Assembly (NCBI RefSeq): GCF_026210795.1
Contig: NC_089435.1
Span: 4,650,001-4,714,000 of the forward strand
Source of the DNA: Rhizophagus irregularis
Lineage: Eukaryota; Glomeromycota; Glomeromycetes; Glomerales; Glomeraceae
Direction of reading: 5' to 3'
DNA length: 64,000 nucleotides
Shown: in pieces, positions 10,994 to 23,555 of the stretch
How positions within the stretch are numbered: position 1 is the stretch's first letter
Layout of the letters: each line of letters opens with the position of its first letter
Program-made: the position numbers and the translations under genes
Notes under the pieces: generated by a model
What the model saw: only the letters and a program-made list of their open reading frames with translations
Database searches by the model: none
Told to the model about the DNA's origin: nothing

Positions 10994-13351
10994 CATGCCA
11001 GACTTTTTAAAGGTAAATTGTGAGGGCTTTTCTTACTTGTTTAACTTTAAAGAAACATTTTTAACGTTTCATTTTTTTTTAGGGATGCCAGATTTTTTGT
11101 ACAAATTGAATTTTTAAAGATATTTGGATTTTTGTACAAATCTTTCGCTATGAACTTACAACGGTTTCTGTTTCCTAGTTTATTAAATGATTTTTTTATT
11201 ATTTCTTTTGTTTTATTTTTTAATTTTATAATCAAGTTATATTTTACTTTTTTATTTTTATTTATTTAATATTTAATATTTTATTACTAAAAAAAATATA
11301 TTATTTTAATTAATAATCACTAATTATATATATTAAAATCAAATCAAAGTAAAAATTTAAATATGAATAATATAATATTAAATTTATTAAAATATAAATT
11401 TTGATGCAAATTGATTGGTCAGTTTTTAACTATATAATATTTTATTCCAAACTTCTATTAAATGCATTATTTATGTGATTTTTGATGTTTTTTAAAAAAA
11501 TTGCAATTTTTATAGCATTAATAATAATTAAGACATTAAGTGATAATTGGATAATAATAATTTAAATTAATAATTAAATTATAAAAAACAACAATATTGA
11601 TAGTTTGTCAATTAATTTATTTAAATAATATATTCAATAATAAAAATAAATCAATTAATTAAATAATTGTAAAATATATTAAAATACCAGAAATTTTCTT
11701 TTTTTTCTTTTTTATAAAATACTAAACTTAAATAAATTAAATAAAATATTAATTAAATATTTTAAATTTTTTTCTTAAGAGCTAATGTTATATTAAAATT
11801 ATTAATATTTGTTATTATTCAATACTTCAGTTATTTAGAAATATGCAGGATTTAATAACCAATATTTTTATTAGATATCCAAGATTAAAATCAGTATTAG
11901 TAACATTAATTCTTATTGGTTTTTACATTATTCCTAATAATCAAACTATAACTAAATTATTGGATAGAAAATATTGCCATATTGGTTTTCAGCTAATATT
12001 TCTATTTTCCCATCCAATAACTATTTATTATAATTAAACTATGTGCTAAAACTTATTTAGTATAAAATAAATTGAATTGTAATTTTAATTTTGCTAAACA
12101 ACTGTACAAATATAATTTCATTTTAATCAAAATGTTGAAATTATATTTTCACAAAAAAAAGTTTATTTATTTTTTTTTTTGCAATATTATAATTAATTTA
12201 AAAACTTTTTAATAGTATATAGTATATACTTTTAATTAGATGAAGTAAATGTAAAAATATACATTATAAATAAGAAAAATAAATAAATAACAATTTGCAG
12301 CTCAGATAGTATTTCAATACTTTTATTTAATAATTCAACTTTCTTAATTATTTACTTTTTAAATGGTTTATTTCTTAAAAAAGATTATTTAATAAGATGG
12401 CATTATATAAATAAACAACAAACAAAGGATGCAATGGATCACATTATATTTCAAATTTAGTTTTTTATAATTAAATATGTAATTAATGATAAAATAATTA
12501 CGAATTTTAAATACGTTTATATGATTAAGTTACACTGGAGTTCCATTACGTCATTTCTGGTCATCTCCTCAATAGGTGTTACTACAGAATGTTGGAAGAA
12601 AAATATTATTTAATTGGAACCTCATTCCGGATTTTTTTTAGAGCGCTCAAGTTATAAATTAATCAGAACAATCGTATTGTTGATATAGCGAGAATCCAGA
12701 AGATTTTGCCAGAATAGAATAACAAGAACTAAACTTTACATCATATAATATTAAATTAAATTGCTTCGCATCTTACAAATTGTTAGGCAAAAACAGAATT
12801 TTGATATATTTAGGTCATTTATTAGTCTTACCTTACCCGAAAAAATAAATGGATCGTTTTTAACATCATCGATTGAATTAACGCAAGTACATTAATTAAG
12901 AGAGGAAATTTCTAAATAAATTAGCACGACACTTAAATTTCTGGGTAGTATTATATACTGTATAACGATGACAAATTGGTATTTGTTGAAATAATTCATT
13001 CTGTCGGGAAACTCCATAAATTTATTTATAACGTGAATATTATGATATGATATTCACATGTAGGAATAAATTCACGTGTCATGATTCAAATATTCCGTTA
13101 TTGATTTCTTTTGTCGTACAAAATTATGTAATAGTATAATGGCGTAATTTTGATTAAATACCCGATATAGTCTTTTAAATTGTAGACGAAGATTCTTTAT
13201 AAAGGGCCAATTCTTTTATGTGCAATTTCAAGCCACAATACTTTACTTCTCCCATATTTTTCTGCTTTTGTAATTAGGGTTTTCTACTCCTAAAGGACAG
13301 ACGTTTAATTTAACGCCACTTTATATAAAATTTATCTCCCTTTGATTTGAA
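10994..13351. other. Very A+T-rich intergenic stretch
   Basis: The first 120 bases continue the exon-like minisatellite (GGTAAATTG...TTTTTTTTAG GGATGCCAG). After that I see no convincing gene. A 64-codon frame at 11843-12037 starts at ATG and is hydrophobic (LILIGFYIIPNN), but it is too short and A+T-driven to call. Confidence 0.45.
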
Positions 13352-14058
13352 ATGAAATACAATACACTTCGGTTAAAATCAAATATATTATTACTTCCAA
13401 ATGAATTATTAGCGGAAATTTGTGAGAATTTATCGCCGCAAGATCTGTATTCACTTTCTTCAGTATGTAAAGAGTTAAGGCATTTTTTATGGTCAGATAA
13501 ATCAATTATTACACAGCAAGTTTGGCGTATTTCTCGTAATAAATTTTATCCCAATCTAAAATCTATTCCACTTGTTGGTATGAGCGAACAACAATATGTC
13601 TGGTTTACGGTTTTAGCTAAACAATGCCAATTTTGTAAAGAAAGTAATAAAAATTTATTGAAAAGATATTGGGAATTTCAAATTATTTGCTGTGATGAAT
13701 GTCTAAATAAGCGAATTGAAAGGTATGTGTCAATTAGTTTTTAGTTGTGATATTTTTTATAATTTACATTTACTTATTTTCCTCTCACATTTTTACATTT
13801 GTTAATTATAGTCGTCAAACACTTGTGACAAAATATAATGTACCTGAAGATGTATTATCAACTTGTTTAAGTTTAGGAAATAGAGGTTATTTATTATCAC
13901 ATATAAAATCTGCTCAAATGGAATATTCAAAGGCTATAGATAAAGATTCTTGGGTTACACATAAACAAATGGAAATTATAAATCAAAAATGTATAATAAT
14001 TTCCATATTATTTGATGAGTTTCGTTCCGATTATAAGCCAATGACAACCATTTCGTAA
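13352..14058 (+). CDS. F-box-like protein, two exons
   Basis: Exon 1 is 13352-13722 and exon 2 is 13812-14058. The intron starts GTATGTGT, ends TTAATTATAG, and splits a Ser codon, giving about 205 residues. Residues 12-50 (LLLPNELLAEICENLSPQDL, SLSSVCKELRHFLWSDK) match the F-box pattern: a leucine/proline start, then the L..VC..... W signature that binds Skp1 in SCF ubiquitin ligases. A CxxC pair (CQFC, CCDEC) follows and may bind metal. No WD40 or LRR substrate domain is visible, and the protein is short, so the substrate is unknown. The start ATG follows an A+T-rich leader with no upstream frame. Glomeromycetes carry many F-box-like genes, so the assignment is plausible. Confidence 0.75.
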
Positions 14059-15315
14059 TAGATTTGTATAATTAGATTGTAAAATATTTTACTTCATAGA
14101 CTTTTATTAGGAGACATTAATTCACATAGATAATAGAAACAATAATGATAAAAATGTAATATTATTATTTACACATTGTAATTGGAGTAATTGTAAGATA
14201 TAATTAAAGTAACTTTACAAGAAAATAGTTATATTTCTAAAAGTTTGGTAATTTCTTCTAGTTCTAACAAATCAATATCCATAATAATCTGGATCATAGC
14301 TTGACATGTGGAGTTACCTATATAATTTATTTAATTATAGACCAAATTTTTAAATAATATTAAAAATATTAATTTATAGTATATTAACATTATAATCATA
14401 TAATAAAAATAATAAAATTAATTAAAAAGGACAAGATTTTGGAAATTCTAGCTATAAAGTAGCATATGGAATTTAGAATTAAATTAAAATTAGAAAATTA
14501 TTAAATAATATCTAAAGCTTCTAATATAGTAAATATACAAATTTATATAATACAAATTAAAAAGAAAGTTAATTTAATGAAAATTTTTATTAATTTACAT
14601 ATTTTTAAAAGCTTTATATTTTAATGATAAAATACTAATTATTAAATAATATTATTTTTTTTTAATACAAAGAGTAACTATCCAAAATTATGCAAATCAT
14701 TATATAATACTAGTATAATAAATAATTTACAATCTTATTTTTATAATTATAATATAAAAGCAAATTTTTTATATTTTATATTTTTTTGGAATTTTTAAAA
14801 AATATGAAATTACTTATTAATTTTAATTTTTATTATACAATTTATAAAACTTAAAATAGCATAATTTAATTAAAAATAAATTTAAATCTTACTCCCAGAT
14901 GTGATGTTTAAATTTCACCTTTATTCCAAAAAAGGATATTTTGTATGCTGATTATTTAATTCTGACTAGAATTAATATATCATGTAATTTAACAAAAAAT
15001 CTAAAAAAAAAATTGTCAAATAAATTAAAAATGACATTCAAAACCATCTTTAATATTTTAAGTAAACTTACAGAATAGAAAAAATATATATAGTAAATAA
15101 TATCATACAGATGGTCTAATCTGTATCAAATTAAAGTTGATATTTTTGGCACAATTTAGGTGCTAATAATTCCAAATTCAGATTAATTATTTAACCAATA
15201 TTTAGACCTAAATTGACCAATATCAGATATTTAACATTAAAAATTAGTAAGCTGAATTATAATTTAGCAACCACTTATTTATTTTCAAATTTATTTAATT
15301 TTATTATCAAATTTA
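14059..15315. other. A+T-rich intergenic stretch, nothing recognised
   Basis: No coding frame of useful length on either strand and no clear repeat. It separates the F-box gene from the TTAA-flanked transposon. Confidence 0.5.
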
Positions 15316-15319
15316 TTAA
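15316..15319. repeat. TTAA target duplication, left
   Basis: TTAA lies directly outside the left inverted repeat and matches 19747-19750. Confidence 0.75.
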
Positions 15320-17153
15320 GGGACAGATCGGCACTCAATGAGAGAAAATGATTGGCAAACTATAATTAATTTAACGGGTTTCGTAATTAATAAAAAAAAA
15401 ATTTTTGGAATTTTGCGTTCTTTACTATATAAACTGCCTCAATGAGCAAAACAAAACAGTATGAAGTAACCCTTCTGGCCAAGGGAATTATTTCAGAAGA
15501 TTTACACTATGAAATACATGCACGAAATTGATGGAAACCACGCAAATTTGCTCAAACCAACTTTAATCCAATACCTTACCGACTATTTATGTCTGTTAAT
15601 TGTTGTCTTAACAGTAAAAATTTTGCAATAACAATTCTTAATGATGAGCAAACACAAAATCCATGTTTCCGTTGTGTTTGTGATGGTAAAGATTCTGGAA
15701 TTCAAGCGTCAGCGAGTGCAGCTATTAATAACATGTACATACAAATTTTTGGTAATAAAACAACAAAGTATTCAGGATTAATTGTTATGGGATTTGATAA
15801 TGAAGCAATTGTTCGTGAGTTAGTAGCTGATGTTTCATTTATTCCAATATTTATTTGTTTAGATAAAATAATAATTGTGGTTAGTAAAATTGGTGGTTCA
15901 TCTCGTGAAGGATATTATGGTGCCGGTCCAGGATATTTTTCTACACTTATAACAAAATATGCAGGCAAACAATCACTTTTTGTACAATCCATAGAAGATG
16001 AATGTAGTTTAGACATTTATAATGAAGGTGTTAAATTATACCATAATAAGAATACTACACCTAATAAAATTTGGGAAACTATTGATATTCACAAAAAATA
16101 TGATGGAGTGGCTTTATTCGGAATTACTGATCCATATGTTCAACAAAAATTGGAAGAACTGAATAAATTAGAAAAAAGTAAATTAGAAAAGAGTAAAAAT
16201 TTAATCACTTGTACAAGTGATAATTGGGAAAATATTGATATATTGAATCTTATATTTGAGCAAAATATAAAAAAACGTAAAATTGCTACTAGTACATTTT
16301 CAGATTGGTCAAACTTATTTACAAATTGGTATAAACAAACTAATACAATAATTCAATTTCCCACAATTTTATTTCAAATTTATCCAAATAATTACCAATT
16401 CTAAGAAAAAGAATTAAACGCGTGGTGAGCAATGTTTTGTGCCGCTGGTTGTACCAATATCACTCCACTTGTAAAAAAAAGCATATAATTGAATTTTGGA
16501 CAAAAGCATCAGATCCTTCGTCTGATAGGGATAATCTAGTAAAACTTTTTGAATCAGAAATGTTATTGGTAATGGAAAAGAAATCTCAACCTAATAGCGA
16601 AAGTGAAAAAATTTGGGAAAGTTTACAAAAAGCTTTAGAAGCAAATAAAAGAGGAGTTGATGGAAAAGTTAGGATTCTTTCAATAATTGCCAAAAATTTT
16701 ACATATAAAAAACTCAATGAGAAGTTTGGGGTAAAGTTAAAAATTATATTTATTGAATTTATTATAAATAAATCTTAAAAATAACTAAATACTTACATAT
16801 AGGTAGGAAATAATATAATTAATTCTGCACGAAAATATGCAAGACTTAATGGACCAGGAGCACCAAGCCTAATAAAACCCAAAAGAACTGTTAAACAAAT
16901 GTCTGAAATTAAAGAAAAGCAATTTTTAATGTTTTTTCAAGATCGAAGTATAGTTACGCAAAGTTCTTACCAGGTGGATAAGAATGGATCACCAATATTA
17001 TATATGCGTGATCAAAAAATCAAACTGTGGAAAAAATTTGAAGAAACTTTTCCTAATGGTATGAAAAAGACATCATTTTTGGGCCGATTAGCAAATTGTA
17101 ATAATATCAAATATCGGAATGATATAGGTGGACTTTGCCTTACCTGTAATGAA

Positions 17154-17397
17154 TAAGGTTGCTTGTCTAAACCTCTTCAAAATCCTACGATTAGTTTCGT
17201 CAAAATTTTACTATAGATTTATTATAGTTTCGGCAGAGTTTCGGCAGTTTCAGCATTTATAATAAGTTTCGGCAGTTTCGCTATTCTCCAAAATTTCGCC
17301 AGTTTTTTAATATAACTTTAATATAGTTTCAGCAGAATTTCGCTTTTCGGTGAAACGCCATCTTGCCTAAACCCCTAGGTTTCGGCAAGCAACCTTA
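17154..17397 (+). mobile_element. MITE of the TAAGGTTGCTTG family, copy 1
   Basis: 244 bp, with ends TAAGGTTGCTTG...CAAGCAACCTTA and an exact 8-bp duplication GTAATGAA at 17146-17153 and 17398-17405. The 8-bp duplication suggests hAT-type mobilisation. It interrupts the transposase coding sequence and supplies a stop codon at its first bases. The inside repeats TTTCGGCAG motifs. Confidence 0.95.
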
Positions 17398-17557
17398 GTA
17401 ATGAATATGGCTATACTCCATTTGAGTCTTTAATAGCTATTGCACACAATATATTTTCATAAAAAGATCAGTTAGTAAGTAAAATTTTTAATAAACAAAT
17501 TATTTTAGTTTGAAAATATTATAATTTACCTTTTATTAATATTTTTAAAATAATGCA

Positions 17558-18769
17558 TTGCGAAAAATTGACACTTTAAAGCGTCACTTGCATCGTGGTT
17601 ATGAAAGAGAATTGGCAGTTAATGCTGATGGTACAACACAACATAATCCCTGTATTTCTCATTGTTTACCATATGCCTTTGGAAAATGTTTGGAAAAACA
17701 TAAGTCACGATGCTCAGAGTGTGATAAATTTTTTGAATTTTTTGAATTTATGCACCCACATGTAAATGAAGATCAAGCAGCTTTTTTAGAAGAAATAAAA
17801 GAACATTTGCAGTATTTCTTAGCCCATACAACACGAAAAGTATACTTGAATGCTCAATTTAAAGCTACATTGGCCAATCTTGATGAGAATGGTGCATTAT
17901 TTATTGCTGATTACAAGATGAGAATTTTGCCAAGATCTGCTAGGGAAACTAAAGCAGAATTTTTTGGCAAACGTGGCTGGACTCTTCACACAATCCTAGT
18001 TTTTACAAAAAAAAATAATTGTGCAGAGTTAGATATACGAGCTTATGATCACTGGTCAACTGACACCAAGCAGGATGCTTGGTTTACTGCCTCCTCATTT
18101 GAAGCTGTTTTTGAAACAATAAAAAATAAACCAAAATGGATTAGAATAATTTCAGATAATGGGGCACATTACCATTCATCAGTACTTATGGCCATAGTTT
18201 CACATTGGAATGAATGGTATCAAATTGAGGTTTGTGATTGGCAATTTCTTGAACTGGGTGAAGCTAAAACAACCATTGATTTCCATCACGCTGCAGTAAG
18301 TACTATTGTTATAAAGCTATTGCAATAAATTTTACATTAAAATTACCTTTTTTTTAGATTTCTCATTCAATCAAACGATATATTCGGATTGGATATGATA
18401 TTCATGATGGAGAGGATATAGTGGAAGCAGCTAAACATTTATCTGGTACATCACTGGCAAATTTAGAACCAAATCGAAGTCAATTTGGACCTGAAGATGA
18501 AAATTCAAATAATGTTAGCAAAAAAGAACTAAATACAAAACCAAACGTCAAAACAATAAAAGGTATTTCAAATTTGTTTTACTGGAAATGGCCAATTTCT
18601 GGTGAAATGATAGGTTATATATGTGCGCGATCACTCCCACATTTTGGTCCATGGAATAATTTTTCTCCTTCTGCAATTGCCAATCTTTGCACCAAACCAA
18701 TTGTTCGTTCCCATCCAAAGATTTCTGAACAAACTGAACCCGAATCATCTTGGACAATTCTTCTGCTAG
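17558..18769 (+). pseudogene. Catalytic core (RNase-H-like, DD34E) of the TTAA-element transposase
   Basis: These two exons (17558-18295 and 18358-18769) form an undisturbed frame. A His/Cys-rich segment (HNPCISHCLPYAFGKC, CSECDKFFEFFEF) comes first and may bind zinc. Likely catalytic acids are Asp in FIADYKMRILP (codon 17909), Asp in IISDNGAHYH (codon 18155) and Glu in LGEAKTTIDFHHA (codon 18260). This gives 81 residues between the first two and 34 between the last two. The context SDNG followed by a His is common among DDE transposases. The intron follows a complete codon, and the next exon continues ISHSIKRYIRIGYD. An Asp seven codons after... the Glu region (codon 18278) is an alternative third residue. 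Confidence 0.75.
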
Positions 18770-19746
18770 GTAATCAATTGAAATAAATGTCTTTTTTCAT
18801 AAACATATTTGACTAATAATGTATTTTATAGATATAAATTCAACCAGTATACCGGAATTTATGGATAATAATAATAGTAGTGATGAATTAGAAGATGTAA
18901 GGTAAATAAACGTGTAGCTTAAACAAACATAACAAACATAATTGAAAATTATAATCTTACATTTTTTTGCGTTGAATTAGTTCTGTTGATGCGAATTTTC
19001 AATTTTCCATGGGATGGGCATTAAAAAGCAATCAAAAACTAGGAGGAAAAGGAAAAGGAAAAAGAATGAAAAAGAAAGTAAAAGAGTTGTTGAAAAGTTT
19101 TTTTTTGAACGGAAACCTCAATCAAAAGGATAAAATGTCAGCAAAGGAGATGTATAATGAACTACTGATATTTGTTGAATCTGGAGAGTTAGAAGCTGAT
19201 GATATTCCTAAGATAGCAACAATACAAAACTGGATTTCAACTTACACACGAACATTCAAAGAACAAGCTACAGAAAATATGGTAAACAACGCACCATAAT
19301 ATAGTATAATAAGCAGAACTTTGTAAATAATATAAAATATTAGTGATTAAGAACAATATTCAGTATATAAAAGATAAAAAAAAATAAAAAAACGAAGCTA
19401 AATTAAAACTAAATAAAGGGTTAAAAACTAAATAAGAAGCAAAATTAGCTCATTTTTGATCGAAATTGTTCAAAAATAAATCATCTAAAATTTGAATCAA
19501 CTGGAAATTTATAGCCAGAATCTCGCGTTCCTCCATAGTAAAGTCAAAGATGTGGAACTTTAGCGACGTCAAATTTTGCAAGTGGCTTAGCTAGGATTGA
19601 TACTATTAATTACCATTTTTAAAATTTGTATAACATATCATGTGGTGAGCCGATGACCCGGTAAAAAAGGAGTATTAGCCATTTTTAGCAATGATCTGCA
19701 TAAATCGGAATTAGTAAATTTCTCTTATTGAGTGATGATCTGTCCC

Positions 19747-19750
19747 TTAA
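19747..19750. repeat. TTAA target duplication, right
   Basis: TTAA directly follows the right inverted repeat and matches 15316-15319. Confidence 0.75.
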
Positions 19751-20011
19751 ATATATTTATTAAATACAATCAACTCTCTTTATAGTCACACATTTGGGAC
19801 AGTCCATATTTGGTGATTATAAAGTGACTATATAAAAAATTTCTTATATTAGTATATCATAATTCCAGCCAAAAATTAACATAATTTTGGCCAAAATTAT
19901 ACTTAAAATTTTATTATATCATAATTCTGCCAATATTACTAATTGTAGAGAGATGATCTTACCACCATTTGATTCGTCTCAATGAGACGGTTCTAATCAG
20001 TATTTATTTTT

Positions 20012-20217
20012 CACTGTGCGGCATGTGCGTAGCGCACACTGATCAGAATTTTGCGCACACCTTTTTTAGAAAGGATGTATGGCGTACGCGCACAAAAAAT
20101 TTTGAAATATCCTTATATGATTGGGCGCATATGTATTACAGTGCCTATTATAGTAGTATAGCCATACCACTTTGCCGCACAGTAAGACTCAATAAATTGT
20201 GCGCAATCCACACAGTA
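20012..20217. repeat. Possible small nested inverted-repeat element
   Basis: A locally GC-richer patch begins CACTGTGCGGCATGTGCG and ends with an imperfect inverted copy (TGCGCAATCCACACAGTA). Many GTGCGC/GCGCAC motifs lie within. I find no clear target duplication, so the limits are tentative. Confidence 0.3.
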
Positions 20218-20691
20218 ACTTTTTATCGAAAAATTAACACTGGTTCTAATGGTATAAAATATATTAAAATCCAGAAATCCAATCACTAGATTAATTTCCA
20301 AAATTAAAAAAATATTAATGGTTTTTGTGTAATAACTCTGCCAATATTGATCCTAGGGAGACGATCTTACTACCATTCGATTCATCTTAATGTAACTAAT
20401 CTAATGGTATAAAATACATCAAAATCCAATCACTAGATCAATTTTCAAAATTAAAAAATATTAAATGGTTTTTAAGTAGTAACTCTGTTAATATTGATTA
20501 TAGAGAGATGAGCTTACCACCATTCGATTCGTCTTGATGGGCGATTCCAACGAGCTATTAATCATCTTTTTACAATCACTAAGTACTGAGAAATTTAGCA
20601 AAATGTTAAATGGCGCAGTAAACGTAAATCAAGAAATATAATAATGCCGATACTTAACATTTTGTTGAATAATTCATCAGCCAGTGATTGT

Positions 20692-20704
20692 AAAAGGATA
20701 AAAC
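20692..20704. repeat. 13-base junction sequence, site 1
   Basis: AAAAGGATAAAAC, the first of five copies (others at 21101, 36607, 41576 and 42579). It is the probable original target within the TA-flanked element. Confidence 0.85.
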
Positions 20705-21113
20705 TCCCTTTTTTGGCAACAGTTTCTCAGGATTTCTGGATTTCTTGGATATCCTCTTCTATAATTCAGGATGGATCTTGGATCTCGCACTTGGATTTTC
20801 TGCGCCGCTTAACAGTTCAACTTCTTAGGATTTCTTTCTGATAACAGACTGGATTTTTGGATGTTAGATAATTGATTTATACTGGCCTTCAGGTAAAGTT
20901 GGAGTATGCGATTCTGTAATAGTCTAGTTTTCTTTGCTTTAATTTTATTTTAGTTTAGATTTCTTTACTTGTATGAGTTGTGAAGCTATTCTTTTTATTT
21001 TTTATTAGTTTATTTTCTTATTTTGTAATATTGTTCGATTTTTTGATTTTTGAAGTTAAAATATAAATAAAAGATAAAGTCATAAGACTGTTTGCACAGT
21101 AAAAGGATAAAAC
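20705..21113 (+). mobile_element. Insertion A: 5'-truncated 3' end of a non-LTR-like element
   Basis: This 0.4-kb stretch is a direct repeat of 41180-41588, the 3' end of insertion C, from TTTGGCAACAGTTTCTCAGG through GTTTGCACAGT and the 13-base sequence. It lacks the upstream part, as expected for an element copied by target-primed reverse transcription. The open frame at 20644-20841 crosses the junction and is not a gene. Confidence 0.75.
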
Positions 21114-21333
21114 TAAAAACTAAACTTTCTCCTATTGCCCTTACGACAGTATTTTGTTGGAAAAAATATTTTTATTTTTCTGGGGTTTTCTTTTCTTTTT
21201 TTATTTTTCCTTAGGCCTTTGGCCTTTGAAACTTGCCTAGAACTATTTTAATATTACTTTTACTTTATTTTTCTTTTTTTTTTTGAGAGCTTTCTCTTAT
21301 ATTATTTACTATTTTCTTTGGTCCATTTTCTTT

Positions 21334-22524
21334 ATGGGACATCAGAAAGAAAAATTCTCTCGTTCCTGTTCCAAACAAAAAACTAGTAATCTAACCTCAC
21401 CTTCCTTTTTCCCTTCTATTGCCCATGATGAAAAATGGTGCAAACTTGCTGACAAGTTAATGGACTCTCAACTTGCTTATATCAAATTGCCCCTAGTTAA
21501 TAGGTGGCAAAGTGTTATTACTTATGAAAAAAATTTGAAGGATTATGAATCCTCATATATTCCCTTGTATCTTCCTGATAATAAAGTCCTCACTACTTAT
21601 CGTCTTGCGTTAGCAGACTCTTCTCGTTATCTTAAATTTTTTCATTTACGTGACCAAAAATATTTGAAATTTGTGGATTTTTGGCGTACCCCCTCTGAAA
21701 GATCAACATTGAAAGATTTCAGAAATTCTTTATTTTCAGAATTTATGCCTCCTACAGTTGTTCCTGCATTTATGCCTGATGATCATCAAGATGACTTTTC
21801 TGATATGACGCTAGATCCTGTCCTTCAATCTGTAATACAAAACCCTGCTTTTCAACAGATTTGGCCTATAGGACCAGATCCATATACTTTTGACTCTGAT
21901 GGTGAAATGGACGAATTTCTTCTCCCTGACTATCCTATTCAACTTATTCCAATTGATTATAAAAATAATGCTACTCAGTGTCACTCTTCTCGTCCATTGA
22001 ATTATGATGATGATGATAGTGATCTCTCTACTTATGTCCCTTCCACTTCAATTAGCGTTGCTCAACTAATGTCAGATACTGGGCTTTCTATTGCTACAGC
22101 TACTCGTCTTGTTGCTAAACTTCCTGCTTTACATGCTGCTGCTAAAGCTATATTTGCTCTACCCATTGTACCCCTTCTAGACAGATCAATTCTTTTATAG
22201 ATTTTGACAAACTTCTCTCAGTTTACGATGTTCCTCTTTTGCCATGTACTTTTGACGCATCTACGTTGAATGATGATTCTGAGTACGAACCGTATGATTC
22301 TGATGATGACTTGCTTTTCTCCTTTTCATCTTTCGATGACTCTTCTTTTATGAGTCCTCTCTTAAAATCTATAATCTATTGTTTCTTTTTCGATCACCTT
22401 TCCTCTATTTTGCTTTGATCTTGGTCCTTTGGTAGCAGTTTCTACTATAATGTTTTCAAATGATATTCCTGAATATAAACCCTTTTTTATCAGCTTCTTT
22501 TTTGATTTTTCAAAATTTGAACGT
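21334..22524 (+). pseudogene. ORF of insertion B, function unknown, frame broken and cut by the Gypsy LTR
   Basis: From ATG 21334 (MGHQKEKFSRSCSKQ) the frame runs to a stop at 22198-22200. The protein is soluble-looking, with an acidic C-terminal half (YDDDDSDLSTYVPSTSIS) and an Ala-rich helix (LPALHAAAKAIFALP). Near 22165 the coding pattern moves to the next frame (INSFIDFDKLLSVYD, DDSEYEPYDSDDDLLFS), so a one-base change truncates it. Acidic low-complexity segments recur in the matching ORF of insertion C. I do not recognise a domain. It sits where a non-LTR element would carry ORF1. I chose 21334 because no earlier in-frame ATG exists. Confidence 0.5.
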
Positions 22525-22902
22525 TGTAGCCATAGATACTGAAGTAATCGCATAATATGGAGGAATAATATGGAATAAAAGATCAAACGATAGAAAGTCA
22601 CATGATTGGATAAAATTAACTGGAAAGGATAAACTTTTAGGAGAAGGAATGATCTACATGATGTAATGTTTATTAAATGATTAACGGAGAACCAATAGAT
22701 CAAGTAGGAAGTTGATCGATGTGGCTTAGCAACCAGTTTATCAAGTTCAACAATAGGAACAATTAGGAGGAGTAATCATAAGCCACAAATGATAAATCAT
22801 ATAAAAAGGAAGGATAGCGAATTAAAGGAACAAAAAAATAGGAACATGTAAAATATTGATGAACTGCAGCCGCAGTAGAAGAATAGCTGACGAGACGCAG
22901 TA

Positions 22903-23460
22903 GAAAAGATAGCACAGCCACAAAAGATGGATTTTTACGATATAATATTTGAAAGATTATTTTATTTTAAAGAAAAGATAGCACAGCCACAAAAGATGGA
23001 TCTTTACGATATAATATTTGAAAGATTATTTTATTTTAAAGAAAAGATAGCACAGCCACAAAAGATGGATCTTTACGATATAATTAAGGTTGCTTGTCTA
23101 AACCTCTTCAAAATCCTACGATTAGTTTCGTCAAAATTTTACTATAGATTTATTATAGTTTCGGCAGAGTTTCGGCAGTTTCGGCATTTATAATAAGTTT
23201 TGGCAGTTTCGCCTTTCTCCAAAGTTTCGCCAGTTTTTTAATATAACTTTAATATAGTTTCGGCAGAATTTCGCTTTTCGGCAAAACGCCATCTTGCCTA
23301 AACCCCTAGGTTTCGGCAAGCAACCTTAGATATAATATTTGAAAGATTATCTTATTTTAAAGAAAAGATAGCACAGCCACAAAAGATGGATCTTTACGAT
23401 ATAATATTTGAAAGATTATTTTATTTTAAAGAAAAGATAGCACAGCCACAAAAGATGGAT
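22903..23460 (+). repeat. 69-bp tandem repeat, four units, interrupted by a MITE (left LTR)
   Basis: Each unit has 69 bases and reads MDLYDIIFERLFYF...IAQPQK in one frame with no stop, so the frame passes through all units. The third unit (LSYF variant) is split by the MITE at 23085-23328; the same variant is third in the right LTR. Confidence 0.92.
23085..23328 (+). mobile_element. MITE of the TAAGGTTGCTTG family, copy 2
   Basis: 244 bp with the same inverted ends as copy 1 and an exact 8-bp duplication GATATAAT (23077-23084 and 23329-23336). It is absent from the right LTR, so it arrived after the Gypsy insertion. Confidence 0.95.
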
Positions 23461-23544
23461 TATATCTTTACGACATAATATTTGAAAGATTATTTTGAAG
23501 AAAAGATAGCGTATTAAAATAGTATAATATATTAGAAAAGATAA

Positions 23545-23555
23545 TATATAAATAG
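23545..23555 (+). promoter_or_regulatory. TATA-like box in the left LTR
   Basis: TATATAAATAG fits a TATA box and is conserved at 35276-35286 in the right LTR. It lies upstream of the AATAAA-type signal, as expected for a U3 promoter. Functional role is inferred. Confidence 0.4.

Larger units (their letters stand above)
15442..19299 (+). pseudogene. Large spliced transposase gene of the TTAA element, inactivated
   Basis: The frame opens at ATG 15442 and meets TGA at 15529-15531. It continues from 15589 to about 16400, then shifts by one base into LRKRIKRVVSNVLCRW. Intron 16731-16802 (GTAAAG...ATATAG) joins in frame to VGNNIINSARKYARLNGPG. The 244-bp MITE at 17154-17397 interrupts the codons for LTCNE/YGYTPFESL; a TAA at 17460-17462 follows. 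An intron from 17475 (GTAAGT) leads to the catalytic exon starting near 17558, whose expected acceptor AG is missing. Further introns 18296-18357, 18770-18831 and 18902-18980 keep frame and phase, which supports the model strongly. The end, to 19299, is Lys/Gly-rich (GGKGKGKRMKKKVKE). Intact, it would be about 1000 residues. Confidence 0.8.
15320..19746 (+). mobile_element. TTAA-flanked DNA transposon with DD34E-type transposase, 4.4 kb
   Basis: The ends are inverted repeats: GGGACAGATCGGCACTCAAT on the left and, inverted, GGGACAGATCATCACTCAAT on the right, continuing to GAGAAA with few mismatches. TTAA flanks both sides. TTAA duplication is known for piggyBac, Kolobok and Sola3; I cannot assign this element to any of them from sequence alone. 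It holds one long spliced gene on the plus strand with an RNase-H-like catalytic core. The gene is damaged by stops, a frameshift and a MITE insertion, so this copy is inactive. Confidence 0.82.

Noticed and set aside
11843-12037. 64-codon hydrophobic ORF
   Set aside because: Short, in very A+T-rich DNA, with no supporting signal or homology pattern.
15320-19746. Calling the TTAA element piggyBac
   Set aside because: TTAA alone is not decisive, and the catalytic triad looks like Asp-Asp-Glu with a 34-residue gap instead of the piggyBac Asp-Asp-Asp.
19969-20289. 106-codon ORF
   Set aside because: Within a non-autonomous TA-flanked element, overlapping an inverted-repeat patch; no domain and no coding bias.
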